A stretch of 35,673 nt of DNA. Source: an uncultured Clostridia bacterium. GTDB lineage: Bacteria; Bacillota; Clostridia; Lachnospirales; Lachnospiraceae. Numbering within the stretch: the first letter of the stretch is position 1; every line of letters begins with the position of its first letter. The notes beneath the pieces were generated by a model. The model was given only the letters and a program-made list of their open reading frames with translations. It was not told where the DNA came from and searched no databases. The translations under genes and the position numbers were made by a program. Shown here in pieces: positions 1 through 8,196 of this stretch. The stretch is from positions 1 through 35,673 of the forward strand of contig CAMEEX010000013.1 of the NCBI GenBank assembly GCA_945915235.1, given 5' to 3'.

Positions 1-1
1 A

Positions 2-529
2 AGTGAAGATGAGCGCACGCGCCACAATATAGGCTTTCGTGTAATTGATGAGCTCGCGGAGGAATATAATATAAGCATAAGCGAGAAGAAACACAAGGGA
101 CTTATCGGAAAAGGTGTGATAGAGAGACAGAAGGTGGTGCTTGTAAAGCCGCAGACATTTATGAACCTAAGCGGCGAGTGCGTGCGTGAGGTTATCGACT
201 ATTACAAGGAGAGCATTGACCACTTTATTGTCGTGTATGATGATATCAGTCTTGATGTCGGCAAGCTGCGCGTGCGCCCAAAGGGAAGTGCCGGAGGACA
301 CAACGGGATTAAGAACATCATAGCACAGCTCGGGACAGACGAGTTCGCGCGCGTGAAGTTCGGCGTTGGAGACAAGCCTAAGGGTAGTGATTTGGTTGAC
401 CACGTCCTCGGCAGATTTAACAAGGACGACGAGGAGCTCGCAAAGAGCCACTTCAAGACAGCAGCCGCGGCTATAACCTGCATTATGAATGAGGGGTGCG
501 CGTCGGCGATGAATAAGTATAATGGGTGA
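2..529 (+). CDS. pth: Peptidyl-tRNA hydrolase, 5'-truncated by the window edge
   Basis: Pth cleaves peptidyl-tRNA released from stalled ribosomes and recycles tRNA in the cytosol. The frame is open from base 2 and lacks only the first few residues of the family. Visible hallmarks are TRHNIGF with the catalytic histidine, KPQTFMNLSG with the substrate-binding asparagine, VVYDDISL with the catalytic aspartate, and GSAGGHNGIK. An internal ATG at 116 would drop the catalytic histidine, so it is not the true start. The stop is TGA at 527-529. It lies 55 bases ahead of mfd on the same strand, a pairing common in Firmicutes. Identification is secure. Confidence 0.96.
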   Translation, partial: SEDERTRHNIGFRVIDELAEEYNISISEKKHKGLIGKGVIERQKVVLVKPQTFMNLSGECVREVIDYYKESIDHFIVVYDDISLDVGKLRVRPKGSAGGHNGIKNIIAQLGTDEFARVKFGVGDKPKGSDLVDHVLGRFNKDDEELAKSHFKTAAAAITCIMNEGCASAMNKYNG

Positions 530-584
530 TATGTCGTGCCTATTCTCTTATACGCTTAGTTTATAGATTAGAAAGGACTCCCAC

Positions 585-3500
585 ATGAACAGTTTTGTAT
601 ATCCGCTAAAGCACCTCGCGGTCTTTGAGGATATGAAGAGAGATTTGAATAAGCATGGTAAGGCGGTTTTAGTGACAGGGTGTGTTGAGCAGCAGAAGGC
701 ACACCTTGTTTTTGGCGTGTGCGATACGCCGTTCCGCCTTATCATCACGCACAATGAAATCCGTGCGAGGCAGCTCTACGAAGAGTACCGTTTTTTTGAC
801 AAGGACGTGGTCTACTATCCTGCGAAGGATTTCATATTTTACAATGCAGACATACATGGAAACCTCATTGTTAAGGAGAGAATTAACGCGATAAAGCATA
901 TCGCGGAGCAGAAGAAAGCACGGGAAGAAAATCAGAACGGGGCAGCACTCACGGTAATCACAACCATCGACGGCTGTATCGACAAGCTCCTGCCGATTGA
1001 GTATATCGAGAACAATGTGATGACACCTGCGGTTGGAGATGAGGTAAATCTCACAGAGTATGAGAAGAAGCTTGTGAAGCTCGGCTATGAGAGATGCGCG
1101 CAGGCGGAGAGCCCGGGACAGTTCGCGGTCCGGGGCGGAATTATCGATGTCTTTCCGTTTACGGAGGAGACTCCCTACAGGATTGAGCTGTGGGGTGATG
1201 AGATTGACTCGATACGAAGCTATGACGCGCAGAGCCAGCGCTCCATCGAGAATGTCGATGAGGTGTCCTTCTATCCTGCGACGGAGCTGATTTTCTCGTC
1301 GGGGGATATTTTTGCCGCGTTGAAAAAGATTAAGGAGGACACGGATAAGCAGGCGAAGCTTTTTGAGAAGGAGAAGAAGCTTACCGAGGCGGCGCGCATA
1401 AGGAATAAATATGCGGAGCTCGAGGAGAGGCTTATGCTTGACCCCGATGGCGTGAACGGCTCGATGGGTATTGAGAGTTATATAGGGTATCTTGCAGACT
1501 ACACGGTGTCGTTTGCGGAATATTTTTTGCCGGAGGACACGACGTTCGTGCTTGATGAGCCGGGAAGGATTGCCGAGAGACTCAAGGCTGTGCAGTATGA
1601 GTTTGGCGAGAGTATGTCACACAGGCTTGAGAAGGGTGATATTCTACCGAAACAGACAGATGTACTTTATGATACGTCGTATGTGTACGGGAAACTGTAC
1701 AAGGGTGCTCTGCTTGCGCTGTCCGTTCTCGATACGAGGGCTGAGGGGCTTAACATCGGCAGAAGATACGATATCGGTGCGAAGGGGATAAGCTCGTATA
1801 ACAACAGCTTTGAGACGCTTGTCGGTGATGTCAGAAGGTACAAGAAGGAGGGCTATGTGACCATTCTCGCCTCCTCGTCGCGAATAAGGGCGGAAAGGCT
1901 TGCGGCTGATCTGCGGGATAATGATGTCACGGCGTATTTTTCGGATAAATACGACAGGGAGCTTTTGCCGGGCGAGGTTATGACGGTGTTCGGAAATCTC
2001 TCGAAGGGCTTTGAGTACCCGCAGATTAAGTTCGTGCTCATCGCGGAGAGCGATATTTTTACGCAGGACAAGAAAAAGAAGAGGGCTAAGGCAAAGGCAT
2101 ACGAGGGCAAATCAATCTCCGATTTTGCGGAGCTGTCAATCGGCGACTATGTGGTGCATGAAAATCATGGAATGGGTATCTACCGCGGTATCGAGAAGGT
2201 AGTCGTCGACAAGGTCGAGAAGGACTATATCAAGATTGAGTACAGCGGCGGCAGCAACCTCTATGTGCTTGCAACGCAGCTCGACAGCATACAGAAGTTC
2301 TCGGGACCGGACGGGCACAAGCCGAAATTAAACAAGCTCGGAACTGTCGAATGGTCCAAGACCAAGGCAAAAGTCAAGAGTGCGGTTGCGGGAATTGCAA
2401 AAGAGCTTGTGGAGCTGTATGCGATAAGGCAGAACAGGCAGGGCTACAAGTTCGGACCTGACACGGTATGGCAGCGGGAGTTCGAGGAGATGTTCCCCTA
2501 CGAGGAGACCGACGACCAGCTCACGGCGATTGCAGAGACGAAGCAGGACATGGAGAGCACCAAGATAATGGACAGACTTCTCTGCGGGGACGTCGGTTTC
2601 GGAAAGACGGAGGTTGCCATGCGCGCGGCGTTCAAGGCGGTGTGCGACAACAAGCAGGTCGTCTATCTGGTGCCGACCACGATACTTGCACAGCAGCATT
2701 ACAACAGCTTTGTCCAGAGAATGCAGTCGTTTGGTGTGAGAGTTGAACTTCTCAGCCGTTTCTGCACACCTACGCAGGTAAAAAATACGCTCGACGGGCT
2801 GAAAAAGGGAACGGTTGACATCGTAATCGGTACGCACAGAGTACTCTCGAAGGACGTGAAGTTCAAGGATTTGGGACTTATGATAATCGACGAGGAACAG
2901 CGCTTCGGTGTAACCCACAAGGAGAAGATCAAGCAGTTGAAGTCTGACCTTGACGTGCTCACGCTCTCGGCGACACCTATTCCGAGAACCTTGCACATGA
3001 GCCTCGTGGGGATAAGGGACATGAGCGTGCTGACGGAGGCGCCGGTCGACCGAATGCCTATACAGACTTTTGTCACAGAGTACGATGAGGAGCTCATAAG
3101 GGAGGCAGTCATAAGAGAGCTCTCGAGGGGAGGACAGGTGTATTATGTGTTCAATATGGTAAAAGGCATTGAGGACGTGGCTGCCAAGATATCCGCCATA
3201 GTGCCGGACGCGAATGTGGCTTACGCGCATGGACAGATGCACGAGCGACAGCTTGAGAAGATTATGTTTGACTTTATAAATGGGGATATAGATGTGCTTG
3301 TGTCGACGACGATTATTGAGACAGGACTTGATATCCCAAACACAAACACGATTATCATTCACGATGCCGACCGCTTCGGACTCTCACAACTCTATCAGCT
3401 TAGGGGGCGTGTCGGACGTTCTAACCGTACCGCTTACGCGTTTCTTCTCTACAAACGCGACAGAATGCTGCGCGAGGAGGCGGAGAAGAGACTGTCGGCG

Positions 3501-4166
3501 ATAAGGGAGTTCACGGAGCTCGGAAGCGGCTTCAAGATTGCAATGAAGGATCTTGAAATCCGCGGAGCGGGCAATGTTCTCGGTGAGGAGCAGCACGGAC
3601 ATATGGCTGCCGTGGGGTACGACCTGTACTGCAAGATGTTAAACGAGGCGGTACTCACACTCAAGGGATATAAGAAGATTGAGGACGAGTTCGAGACGAA
3701 TGTTGACCTTCCGGTTGACGCATTTATTCCTGCGACCTATATACGAAGCGAGGCTCAGAAGCTCGACATATACAAGCGCATCGCCGCCATCGCGACGAGG
3801 GAGGAGCTTGTGGACATGCAGGATGAGCTCACCGACCGATTCGGAGATATGCCAAAGACCGCGATAAATCTCATGCGTGTGGCATTTATCAAATCAAACG
3901 CGCACCTTGCGGACATCATCGAGATAAAGGGCTCGCAGGCACAGATTATAATAAGGCTGTACCCGCAGGCGAGGGTTGATGTCAACAAGATACCTGATTT
4001 CGTAAAAAAATACGACGGGCGCGTTCAGTTCAAGGTCGAGGCAGTGCCGTATTTCAGGTACACACCTGCAAAGGATGAGCTTAAGACCACGGACAGATAT
4101 CTCGACACTGTGACGGAGCTTGTCGAGGGCGTTGGAAAGCTCAGGCTTGAGGAGGAGTCCGCATAA
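585..4166 (+). CDS. mfd: Transcription-repair coupling factor Mfd
   Basis: Mfd is a DNA translocase that removes RNA polymerase stalled at lesions and recruits UvrA. The 1193-residue length is normal for the family. Seen in order: a UvrB-like N-terminal region (about 1-480); an RNA-polymerase-interacting CarD-like module starting near residue 518 (SIGDYVVHENHGMGIYRG); the helicase core with Walker A GDVGFGKTE near residue 668 and the DEEQ box at 769-772; motif III LSATPIPRTL; motif VI QLRGRVGRS; and a C-terminal TRCF domain. The start ATG is preceded by GAAAGGA eight bases upstream. The stop is only 8 bases from the end of the convergent membrane gene. Confidence 0.97.
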   Translation: MNSFVYPLKHLAVFEDMKRDLNKHGKAVLVTGCVEQQKAHLVFGVCDTPFRLIITHNEIRARQLYEEYRFFDKDVVYYPAKDFIFYNADIHGNLIVKERINAIKHIAEQKKAREENQNGAALTVITTIDGCIDKLLPIEYIENNVMTPAVGDEVNLTEYEKKLVKLGYERCAQAESPGQFAVRGGIIDVFPFTEETPYRIELWGDEIDSIRSYDAQSQRSIENVDEVSFYPATELIFSSGDIFAALKKIKEDTDKQAKLFEKEKKLTEAARIRNKYAELEERLMLDPDGVNGSMGIESYIGYLADYTVSFAEYFLPEDTTFVLDEPGRIAERLKAVQYEFGESMSHRLEKGDILPKQTDVLYDTSYVYGKLYKGALLALSVLDTRAEGLNIGRRYDIGAKGISSYNNSFETLVGDVRRYKKEGYVTILASSSRIRAERLAADLRDNDVTAYFSDKYDRELLPGEVMTVFGNLSKGFEYPQIKFVLIAESDIFTQDKKKKRAKAKAYEGKSISDFAELSIGDYVVHENHGMGIYRGIEKVVVDKVEKDYIKIEYSGGSNLYVLATQLDSIQKFSGPDGHKPKLNKLGTVEWSKTKAKVKSAVAGIAKELVELYAIRQNRQGYKFGPDTVWQREFEEMFPYEETDDQLTAIAETKQDMESTKIMDRLLCGDVGFGKTEVAMRAAFKAVCDNKQVVYLVPTTILAQQHYNSFVQRMQSFGVRVELLSRFCTPTQVKNTLDGLKKGTVDIVIGTHRVLSKDVKFKDLGLMIIDEEQRFGVTHKEKIKQLKSDLDVLTLSATPIPRTLHMSLVGIRDMSVLTEAPVDRMPIQTFVTEYDEELIREAVIRELSRGGQVYYVFNMVKGIEDVAAKISAIVPDANVAYAHGQMHERQLEKIMFDFINGDIDVLVSTTIIETGLDIPNTNTIIIHDADRFGLSQLYQLRGRVGRSNRTAYAFLLYKRDRMLREEAEKRLSAIREFTELGSGFKIAMKDLEIRGAGNVLGEEQHGHMAAVGYDLYCKMLNEAVLTLKGYKKIEDEFETNVDLPVDAFIPATYIRSEAQKLDIYKRIAAIATREELVDMQDELTDRFGDMPKTAINLMRVAFIKSNAHLADIIEIKGSQAQIIIRLYPQARVDVNKIPDFVKKYDGRVQFKVEAVPYFRYTPAKDELKTTDRYLDTVTELVEGVGKLRLEEESA

Positions 4167-4174
4167 TGCCGTTT

Positions 4175-4598
4175 TTACAGCTCAGATGTAGAAAAAAGAT
4201 ATGAATTTTCACTCAGCTTGAACAGTTCGTTGTTGAATGAAAGAGGGAGCACATATATAAGAACCGCAGCGATAAGTATGACAATCAGCGTGATTGAGGC
4301 GGTTGACAGTATGTGCTTTCTTTTTTTGTCCCTGAAATCGTCTTAATTTTATACGGCGTGAGCGCAGAAAGATATGTAAACCCACCGTACATAATATGGA
4401 AAGAATAATTATCAGTGCTATGTGTAAAAAAGGATTGTCTGCAGTGTAGTAGGTGTATTCCATGCTTCCGTGGCTGAACGGGGAGATGTGGCTTGTCGAG
4501 AATATGCTCACAAGAAAGAGATAAAAAATAAAAATTCCCGAGAGAATAAAAATAAAATACGAGATATATTTTACAAGTGTATTTGAAAATTTGTGCAT
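4175..4598 (-). pseudogene. Small three-TM membrane protein gene with an apparent frameshift
   Basis: The reading frame from ATG 4598-4596 has a good RBS (AGGAGG, 5-base gap) and a promoter upstream. It encodes two clear membrane segments (YISYFIFILSGIFIFYLFLV and FLHIALIIILSILCTVGLHI). After a run of seven T (4321-4327; A on the coding strand) this frame turns into implausible Cys/His-rich sequence ending at 4209. Removing one base from the run opens the next frame, which gives a third hydrophobic segment (ITLIVILIAAVLIYVLPLSF) and stops at 4175-4177, 8 bases from mfd. The repaired product would be about 140 residues. I do not recognise the family; it could be the N-terminal part of a larger membrane protein. 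The shift may be a real mutation, slippage-based phase variation, or a sequencing error. Confidence 0.6.
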
Positions 4599-4633
4599 TT
4601 GTGCCTCCTGATATAATGTGCTTACAGATTTAA

Positions 4634-4662
4634 ATTATAGATAATATGCATGTCAAATGCAA
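4634..4662 (-). promoter_or_regulatory. Probable sigma-A promoter of the minus-strand membrane gene
   Basis: On the minus strand TTGCAT (4662-4657) and TATAAT (4639-4634) are separated by 17 bases. They sit about 35 bases upstream of the ATG at 4598. The -10 is a perfect consensus. It is divergent from the LCP promoter, with the two -35 boxes 13 bases apart. Confidence 0.55.
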
Positions 4663-4675
4663 TCATTAAAAAAGA

Positions 4676-4703
4676 TTGACAAAAATATTGGATATTGTAT
4701 CAT
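4676..4703 (+). promoter_or_regulatory. Probable sigma-A promoter of the LCP gene / glycan locus
   Basis: TTGACA (4676-4681, perfect -35) and TATCAT (4698-4703) are separated by 16 bases in an AT-rich gap. This gives a leader of roughly 100 bases before the LCP start codon. It is the only consensus-like promoter I see ahead of the rfb genes. Confidence 0.55.
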
Positions 4704-4814
4704 TAGAAGTATACAGAATTAGATTTTTTAGCCATATCAGGGAAGCACCGAAGCGGATTGCAAAATCTGGTTGACCGGATAAAAATCTGATTAAAAAGGA
4801 GAAGCATATCTGCT

Positions 4815-5873
4815 ATGAGTACGAAGGTTGTAAAAAACAAAAAAGAGAAAAAAGAAAGAAAAAAAATAAATCCCATATTCATAATTCTGGGTGTTCTGGC
4901 TGCGGTGATTTTGATTGTTGTGATAGTATTTATAGCGATGAGAGAGTCGGGAAAGCACAAGCTGTATTCTAAGGCTACATCGGCAGAGGTTACGGACGGA
5001 GATTTCTTTGATACGGAAAAGGATATAGAGTATAACGGACATACCTATCATTATAATAAAGATATAATGACATTCCTCGTACTTGGAATAGATACGGGGA
5101 ATGCACTTCCGACGGTAGATGAGAATACCAATTATCATCAGGGCGGACAGTCTGATGCAATCTTCCTTTTTGTCATGAATCCGCATGACAAGACGATTTC
5201 GGTGGTTGCGGTTAACAGGAATACAATAACAGATATTTATATATGTGATGAACACAATAATTATGTAAAGACTGCGAAGGCGCAGATATGTGTCCAGCAT
5301 GGCTATGGTGATGGGCTGGAGCTGAGCTGTGAACGTTCAAGACATGCGGTGTCAGGGCTTATGTACGGTCTGCCTATCAATGGATATGTGTCGATAAGAA
5401 TGCATGCAATAGCCACGCTCAATGACATGCTTGGCGGTGTTGAGGTGACACTTCCATCGGATTTCCCGGAACTTGGGCTGAGTGCGGGAACAACGGTCAG
5501 GCTTGACGGTGAGCAGGCGTACACCTTTGTGAAGTTCAGAGATGTCACAGTGTTCAATTCAGCCGGGGCAAGGCTGGAGAACGAAAAGGTATATCTCAAG
5601 GCCTTTATGAAGCAGGTGTATGATATAACCAAGACCAACATAACATTCCCGGTTGGAATGTACCAGCAGATACTCGACTATACGGTGACGGACATCTCCA
5701 TCGATGAGATGATGTATCTTGCCTCTGAGCTCTTGGGCTACTCGGTTCTGGAACCTAAGATATATACGCTGCCGGGTGAGACACAAAAGGTCAATGCTTT
5801 TGAGGAATTTCATGTGGATGAGCAGGGACTTAAGGAGACAATACTCGATATTTTTTATGAGATTACAGATTAG
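4815..5873 (+). CDS. LytR-CpsA-Psr (LCP) family cell-wall glycan ligase
   Basis: LCP proteins attach lipid-carried secondary polymers (teichoic acids, capsule, wall polysaccharide) to peptidoglycan on the outer membrane face. The 352-residue product has a lysine-rich cytoplasmic start, one membrane anchor (about 18-41: NPIFIILGVLAAVILIVVIV), then the LCP domain. Visible LCP signatures are FLVLGIDTG, SDAIFLFVMNP, ISVVAVNRNT and the late FVKFRD...ARLENEK block holding conserved arginines. AAGGAG is 13 bases from the ATG, rather far, but no better start is seen. It ends 18 bases before rfbF, so it is probably co-transcribed with the sugar genes and may attach their polymer. Confidence 0.88.
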   Translation: MSTKVVKNKKEKKERKKINPIFIILGVLAAVILIVVIVFIAMRESGKHKLYSKATSAEVTDGDFFDTEKDIEYNGHTYHYNKDIMTFLVLGIDTGNALPTVDENTNYHQGGQSDAIFLFVMNPHDKTISVVAVNRNTITDIYICDEHNNYVKTAKAQICVQHGYGDGLELSCERSRHAVSGLMYGLPINGYVSIRMHAIATLNDMLGGVEVTLPSDFPELGLSAGTTVRLDGEQAYTFVKFRDVTVFNSAGARLENEKVYLKAFMKQVYDITKTNITFPVGMYQQILDYTVTDISIDEMMYLASELLGYSVLEPKIYTLPGETQKVNAFEEFHVDEQGLKETILDIFYEITD

Positions 5874-5891
5874 AAGAAAAGGAAAATTTAT

Positions 5892-6665
5892 ATGAAAACA
5901 ATAATTTTGGCGGGCGGTTTCGGAACGAGGATAAGTGAGGAGAGCCATCTCAAACCGAAGCCGATGATAGAGGTTGGCGGCATGCCCATGCTCTGGCATA
6001 TCATGAAGATATATTCACACTACGGCTTTAATGATTTTGTGGTGTGTTTAGGTTATAAGCAGTATATGGTTAAGGAATTCTTTGCGGACTATTTTCTTCA
6101 CACTTCAGATGTTACCTTTGACCTTGCGGCTAACAACATGATTGTGCACAATGTAAAAACCGAGCCATGGAAGGTCACGCTCGTGGACACGGGTTTAAAG
6201 ACGATGACGGGCGGACGTATAAAGAAGGTTCAGGAATATATAGGAAACGAGCCGTTCATGCTCACCTACGGCGACGGTGTAGCTGACGTTGACATTAATA
6301 AACTTCTTGAGTTTCACAGATCACATGGAAAGCTTATGACAATCACTGCAATCAATATCGGGCAGCAGTTCGGAGCGCTCGACGTGCGCGAGGATGGTGT
6401 TATTACGGCGTTCCGCGAGAAGCATGACCTTGACGGACGGGTTATAAATGGCGGCTTCATGGTGTGTCAGCCGGAAATTTTTGACTACATCGACGGGCCG
6501 GACACGGTGTTCGAGAAGGAGCCTGTTGAGAGGCTTGTCGCTGAGGGACAGCTCATGGCTTACCATCACCCGGGATTTTGGAAGAACATGGACACACAGA
6601 GGGACAAGCAGAAGCTCGAGGCGCTGTGGGAGAGCGGAAATGCGCCTTGGAAGCTGTGGGATTAA
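5892..6665 (+). CDS. rfbF: Glucose-1-phosphate cytidylyltransferase
   Basis: This enzyme makes CDP-glucose from CTP and glucose 1-phosphate, the entry step of CDP-deoxysugar pathways. At 257 residues it has the usual length. The nucleotidyltransferase signature LAGGFGTRISEES is at residues 7-19, followed by KPKPM at 21-25. The family-typical ESHLKPKPMIEVGGMPMLWH and MLTYGDGVADVD (metal and sugar-phosphate site) are present, as is FWKNMDTQRDKQ near the C-terminus. The RBS AAAAGGA precedes the ATG. It is followed after 9 bases by rfbG. The CDP rather than dTDP assignment rests on family resemblance to RfbF/AscA. Confidence 0.93.
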   Translation: MKTIILAGGFGTRISEESHLKPKPMIEVGGMPMLWHIMKIYSHYGFNDFVVCLGYKQYMVKEFFADYFLHTSDVTFDLAANNMIVHNVKTEPWKVTLVDTGLKTMTGGRIKKVQEYIGNEPFMLTYGDGVADVDINKLLEFHRSHGKLMTITAINIGQQFGALDVREDGVITAFREKHDLDGRVINGGFMVCQPEIFDYIDGPDTVFEKEPVERLVAEGQLMAYHHPGFWKNMDTQRDKQKLEALWESGNAPWKLWD

Positions 6666-6674
6666 GGAGCGGAT

Positions 6675-7835
6675 ATGGACTATAAGAGGCTGATGGAATT
6701 TTACAGGGGGAAGAGAGTGCTGGTCACGGGTCACACGGGCTTTAAAGGAAGCTGGTTGTGCCGCGTGCTCTCACTTGCGTGTGCGGACGTGTGCGGATAT
6801 GCGCTGGAGCCTCCGACCAAGCCCTCACTTTTTGAGCTTGCGGGCATCGCGCGCGATGAAAGGGTCAGATCGGTTGCAGGTGATGTCAGAGACTATGAGC
6901 ATATGAGGTCGGTGTTTGAGGATTTTAAGCCGGAGATAGTCATTCATATGGCGGCACAGCCCATTGTGAGGGAGTCCTATAAAAATCCGAGATACACCTT
7001 TGAGACGAATGTGATGGGAACGGTAAATGTGTGTGAGTGCGTGAGGTTGAGCAGGGAAAATGCCTGTGCATGGTACAACGGCGTGAAATCCTTCGTGAAT
7101 GTTACCACGGACAAGGTTTATGACAACAAGGAGCGCAGCGAGGGCGGCTACAGGGAGGACGAGCCGCTTGACGGCTACGACCCGTACTCCAACTCCAAGT
7201 CGTGCTCGGAGCTTGTGACCCACAGCTATGTGCGTTCGTTTCTTGCCGACGCGGGCGTTGCAGTGTCCACGGCGAGAGCCGGAAACGTCATAGGCGGCGG
7301 TGACTTTGCTGCCGACAGGATAATTCCCGACTGCGTGAGAGCCGCACTTGACGGTCGCGAGATAGTGGTCAGAAACCCGTATTCCATACGCCCGTACCAG
7401 CATGTGCTAGAGCCTGTCTTTGCCTATCTTATGCTCGCGAAGGAGCAGTATGTGAACGGAGCAATCTCAGGCTGGTACAATGTCGGACCCGACGACACGG
7501 ACTGCGTGACGACGGGCGAACTCGTGAATATTTTCACAAGCTGCTGGCAGGGAACAACGTGGCACGTTCAAGGCGACGCCGGACCGCACGAGGCAGGCTT
7601 TCTAAAGCTCAACTGCGACAAGCTCAAAGCCACCCTCTCATGGACCCCCGTCTGGAACATACGCACTGCCGTGCAGAAAACGGTGGAATTTTCAAAGCTG
7701 CTTGAAGGAACGAAGGACAACGACGGCACAACACTTCCAGAAATACAAACCACGACAGTCGCTTCAACCGAAAAATTTTCCAAGTGCATGGACAAGCAGA
7801 TTGAAGAATATATAGCTGATGCCTCTAAGGCATAA
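6675..7835 (+). CDS. rfbG: CDP-glucose 4,6-dehydratase
   Basis: It converts CDP-glucose to CDP-4-keto-6-deoxyglucose with tightly bound NAD. This is an extended SDR of 386 residues. The NAD-binding GHTGFKG has glycines at 19, 22 and 25. HMAAQPIVRESY is present, VNVTTDKVYDN carries the catalytic Thr/Asp region, and the YxxxK pair is Y171/K175 (DPYSNSK). GNVIGGGDFAADRIIPD and IRPYQHVLEP are typical of RfbG/AscB. The C-terminal 40 residues after the last conserved block are rich in Thr and Ser and look like a tail. The next gene, rfbH, is separated by a 361-base gap filled by a large palindromic element. Confidence 0.94.
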   Translation: MDYKRLMEFYRGKRVLVTGHTGFKGSWLCRVLSLACADVCGYALEPPTKPSLFELAGIARDERVRSVAGDVRDYEHMRSVFEDFKPEIVIHMAAQPIVRESYKNPRYTFETNVMGTVNVCECVRLSRENACAWYNGVKSFVNVTTDKVYDNKERSEGGYREDEPLDGYDPYSNSKSCSELVTHSYVRSFLADAGVAVSTARAGNVIGGGDFAADRIIPDCVRAALDGREIVVRNPYSIRPYQHVLEPVFAYLMLAKEQYVNGAISGWYNVGPDDTDCVTTGELVNIFTSCWQGTTWHVQGDAGPHEAGFLKLNCDKLKATLSWTPVWNIRTAVQKTVEFSKLLEGTKDNDGTTLPEIQTTTVASTEKFSKCMDKQIEEYIADASKA

Positions 7836-7884
7836 CGACTGACGCTTGATGTCAGTAACAACTAGCCCAGTAAAGCAGTGAGGG

Positions 7885-8161
7885 CAAATAAGGCTTCAAA
7901 AACCTGCACGATAAATTATATCTATACATGCAAACGACTTTTGTGGAATGCCTAGATGTTCTTAGAGCTCCGCCCGTTAAACCAGCCAAATCCGGCATGG
8001 AAGCCAGATTAGCCGCAACGCAGACAAGGAGGTCTGCTTTGCGGCGTTGGCGGCAGATGCACAAAACATCACCGGAGTTCTTAGAACATCTTGGCATTTC
8101 ACAACCCAGAGCGCATGTATAGATATAATTTATCCCCATGCAACTCAAATAGCCTTATTTG
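7885..8161 (+). repeat. Family B palindromic element, complete copy, between rfbG and rfbH
   Basis: This is a 277-base near-palindrome. Paired blocks, outside to inside: caaataaggct (7885-7895) with 8151-8161; a perfect 22-base block 7910-7931 with 8113-8134; and about 31 bases around cctagatgttcttag (left, from 7941) with the right arm ending near 8104. Between the arms lie two hairpins. Hairpin 1 has stem 7989-7996/8003-8010 and loop ATGGAA. Hairpin 2 has stem 8013-8025/8032-8044 and loop AAGGAG. Related copies are at 28955-29121 (minus) and 35573 onward. It is probably transcribed as the leader of rfbH. It could be a MITE-like mobile unit, a structured RNA, or both. It leaves no plausible gene in the 7836-8196 gap. 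Confidence 0.8.
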
Positions 8162-8196
8162 ACCGGACTAAATATTTGATAGAAAAGGAGTTCCAC

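Noticed and set aside
116-529. Start of pth at the internal ATG 116
   Set aside because: The frame is open to the left edge and holds the catalytic TRHNIGF motif upstream of this codon.
2328-3362. 344-codon minus-strand open frame inside mfd
   Set aside because: It is a codon-bias shadow of a certain gene; its His/Arg/Leu-rich product has no recognisable domain.
7928-8122. Small open frame of 64 codons inside the Family B element
   Set aside because: It lies wholly within paired structure, has no RBS, and is not kept in the other copies.
8047-8196. 50-codon N-terminal extension of RfbH
   Set aside because: It runs through the palindromic element, is unlike RfbH N-termini, and a strong RBS lies directly before ATG 8197.
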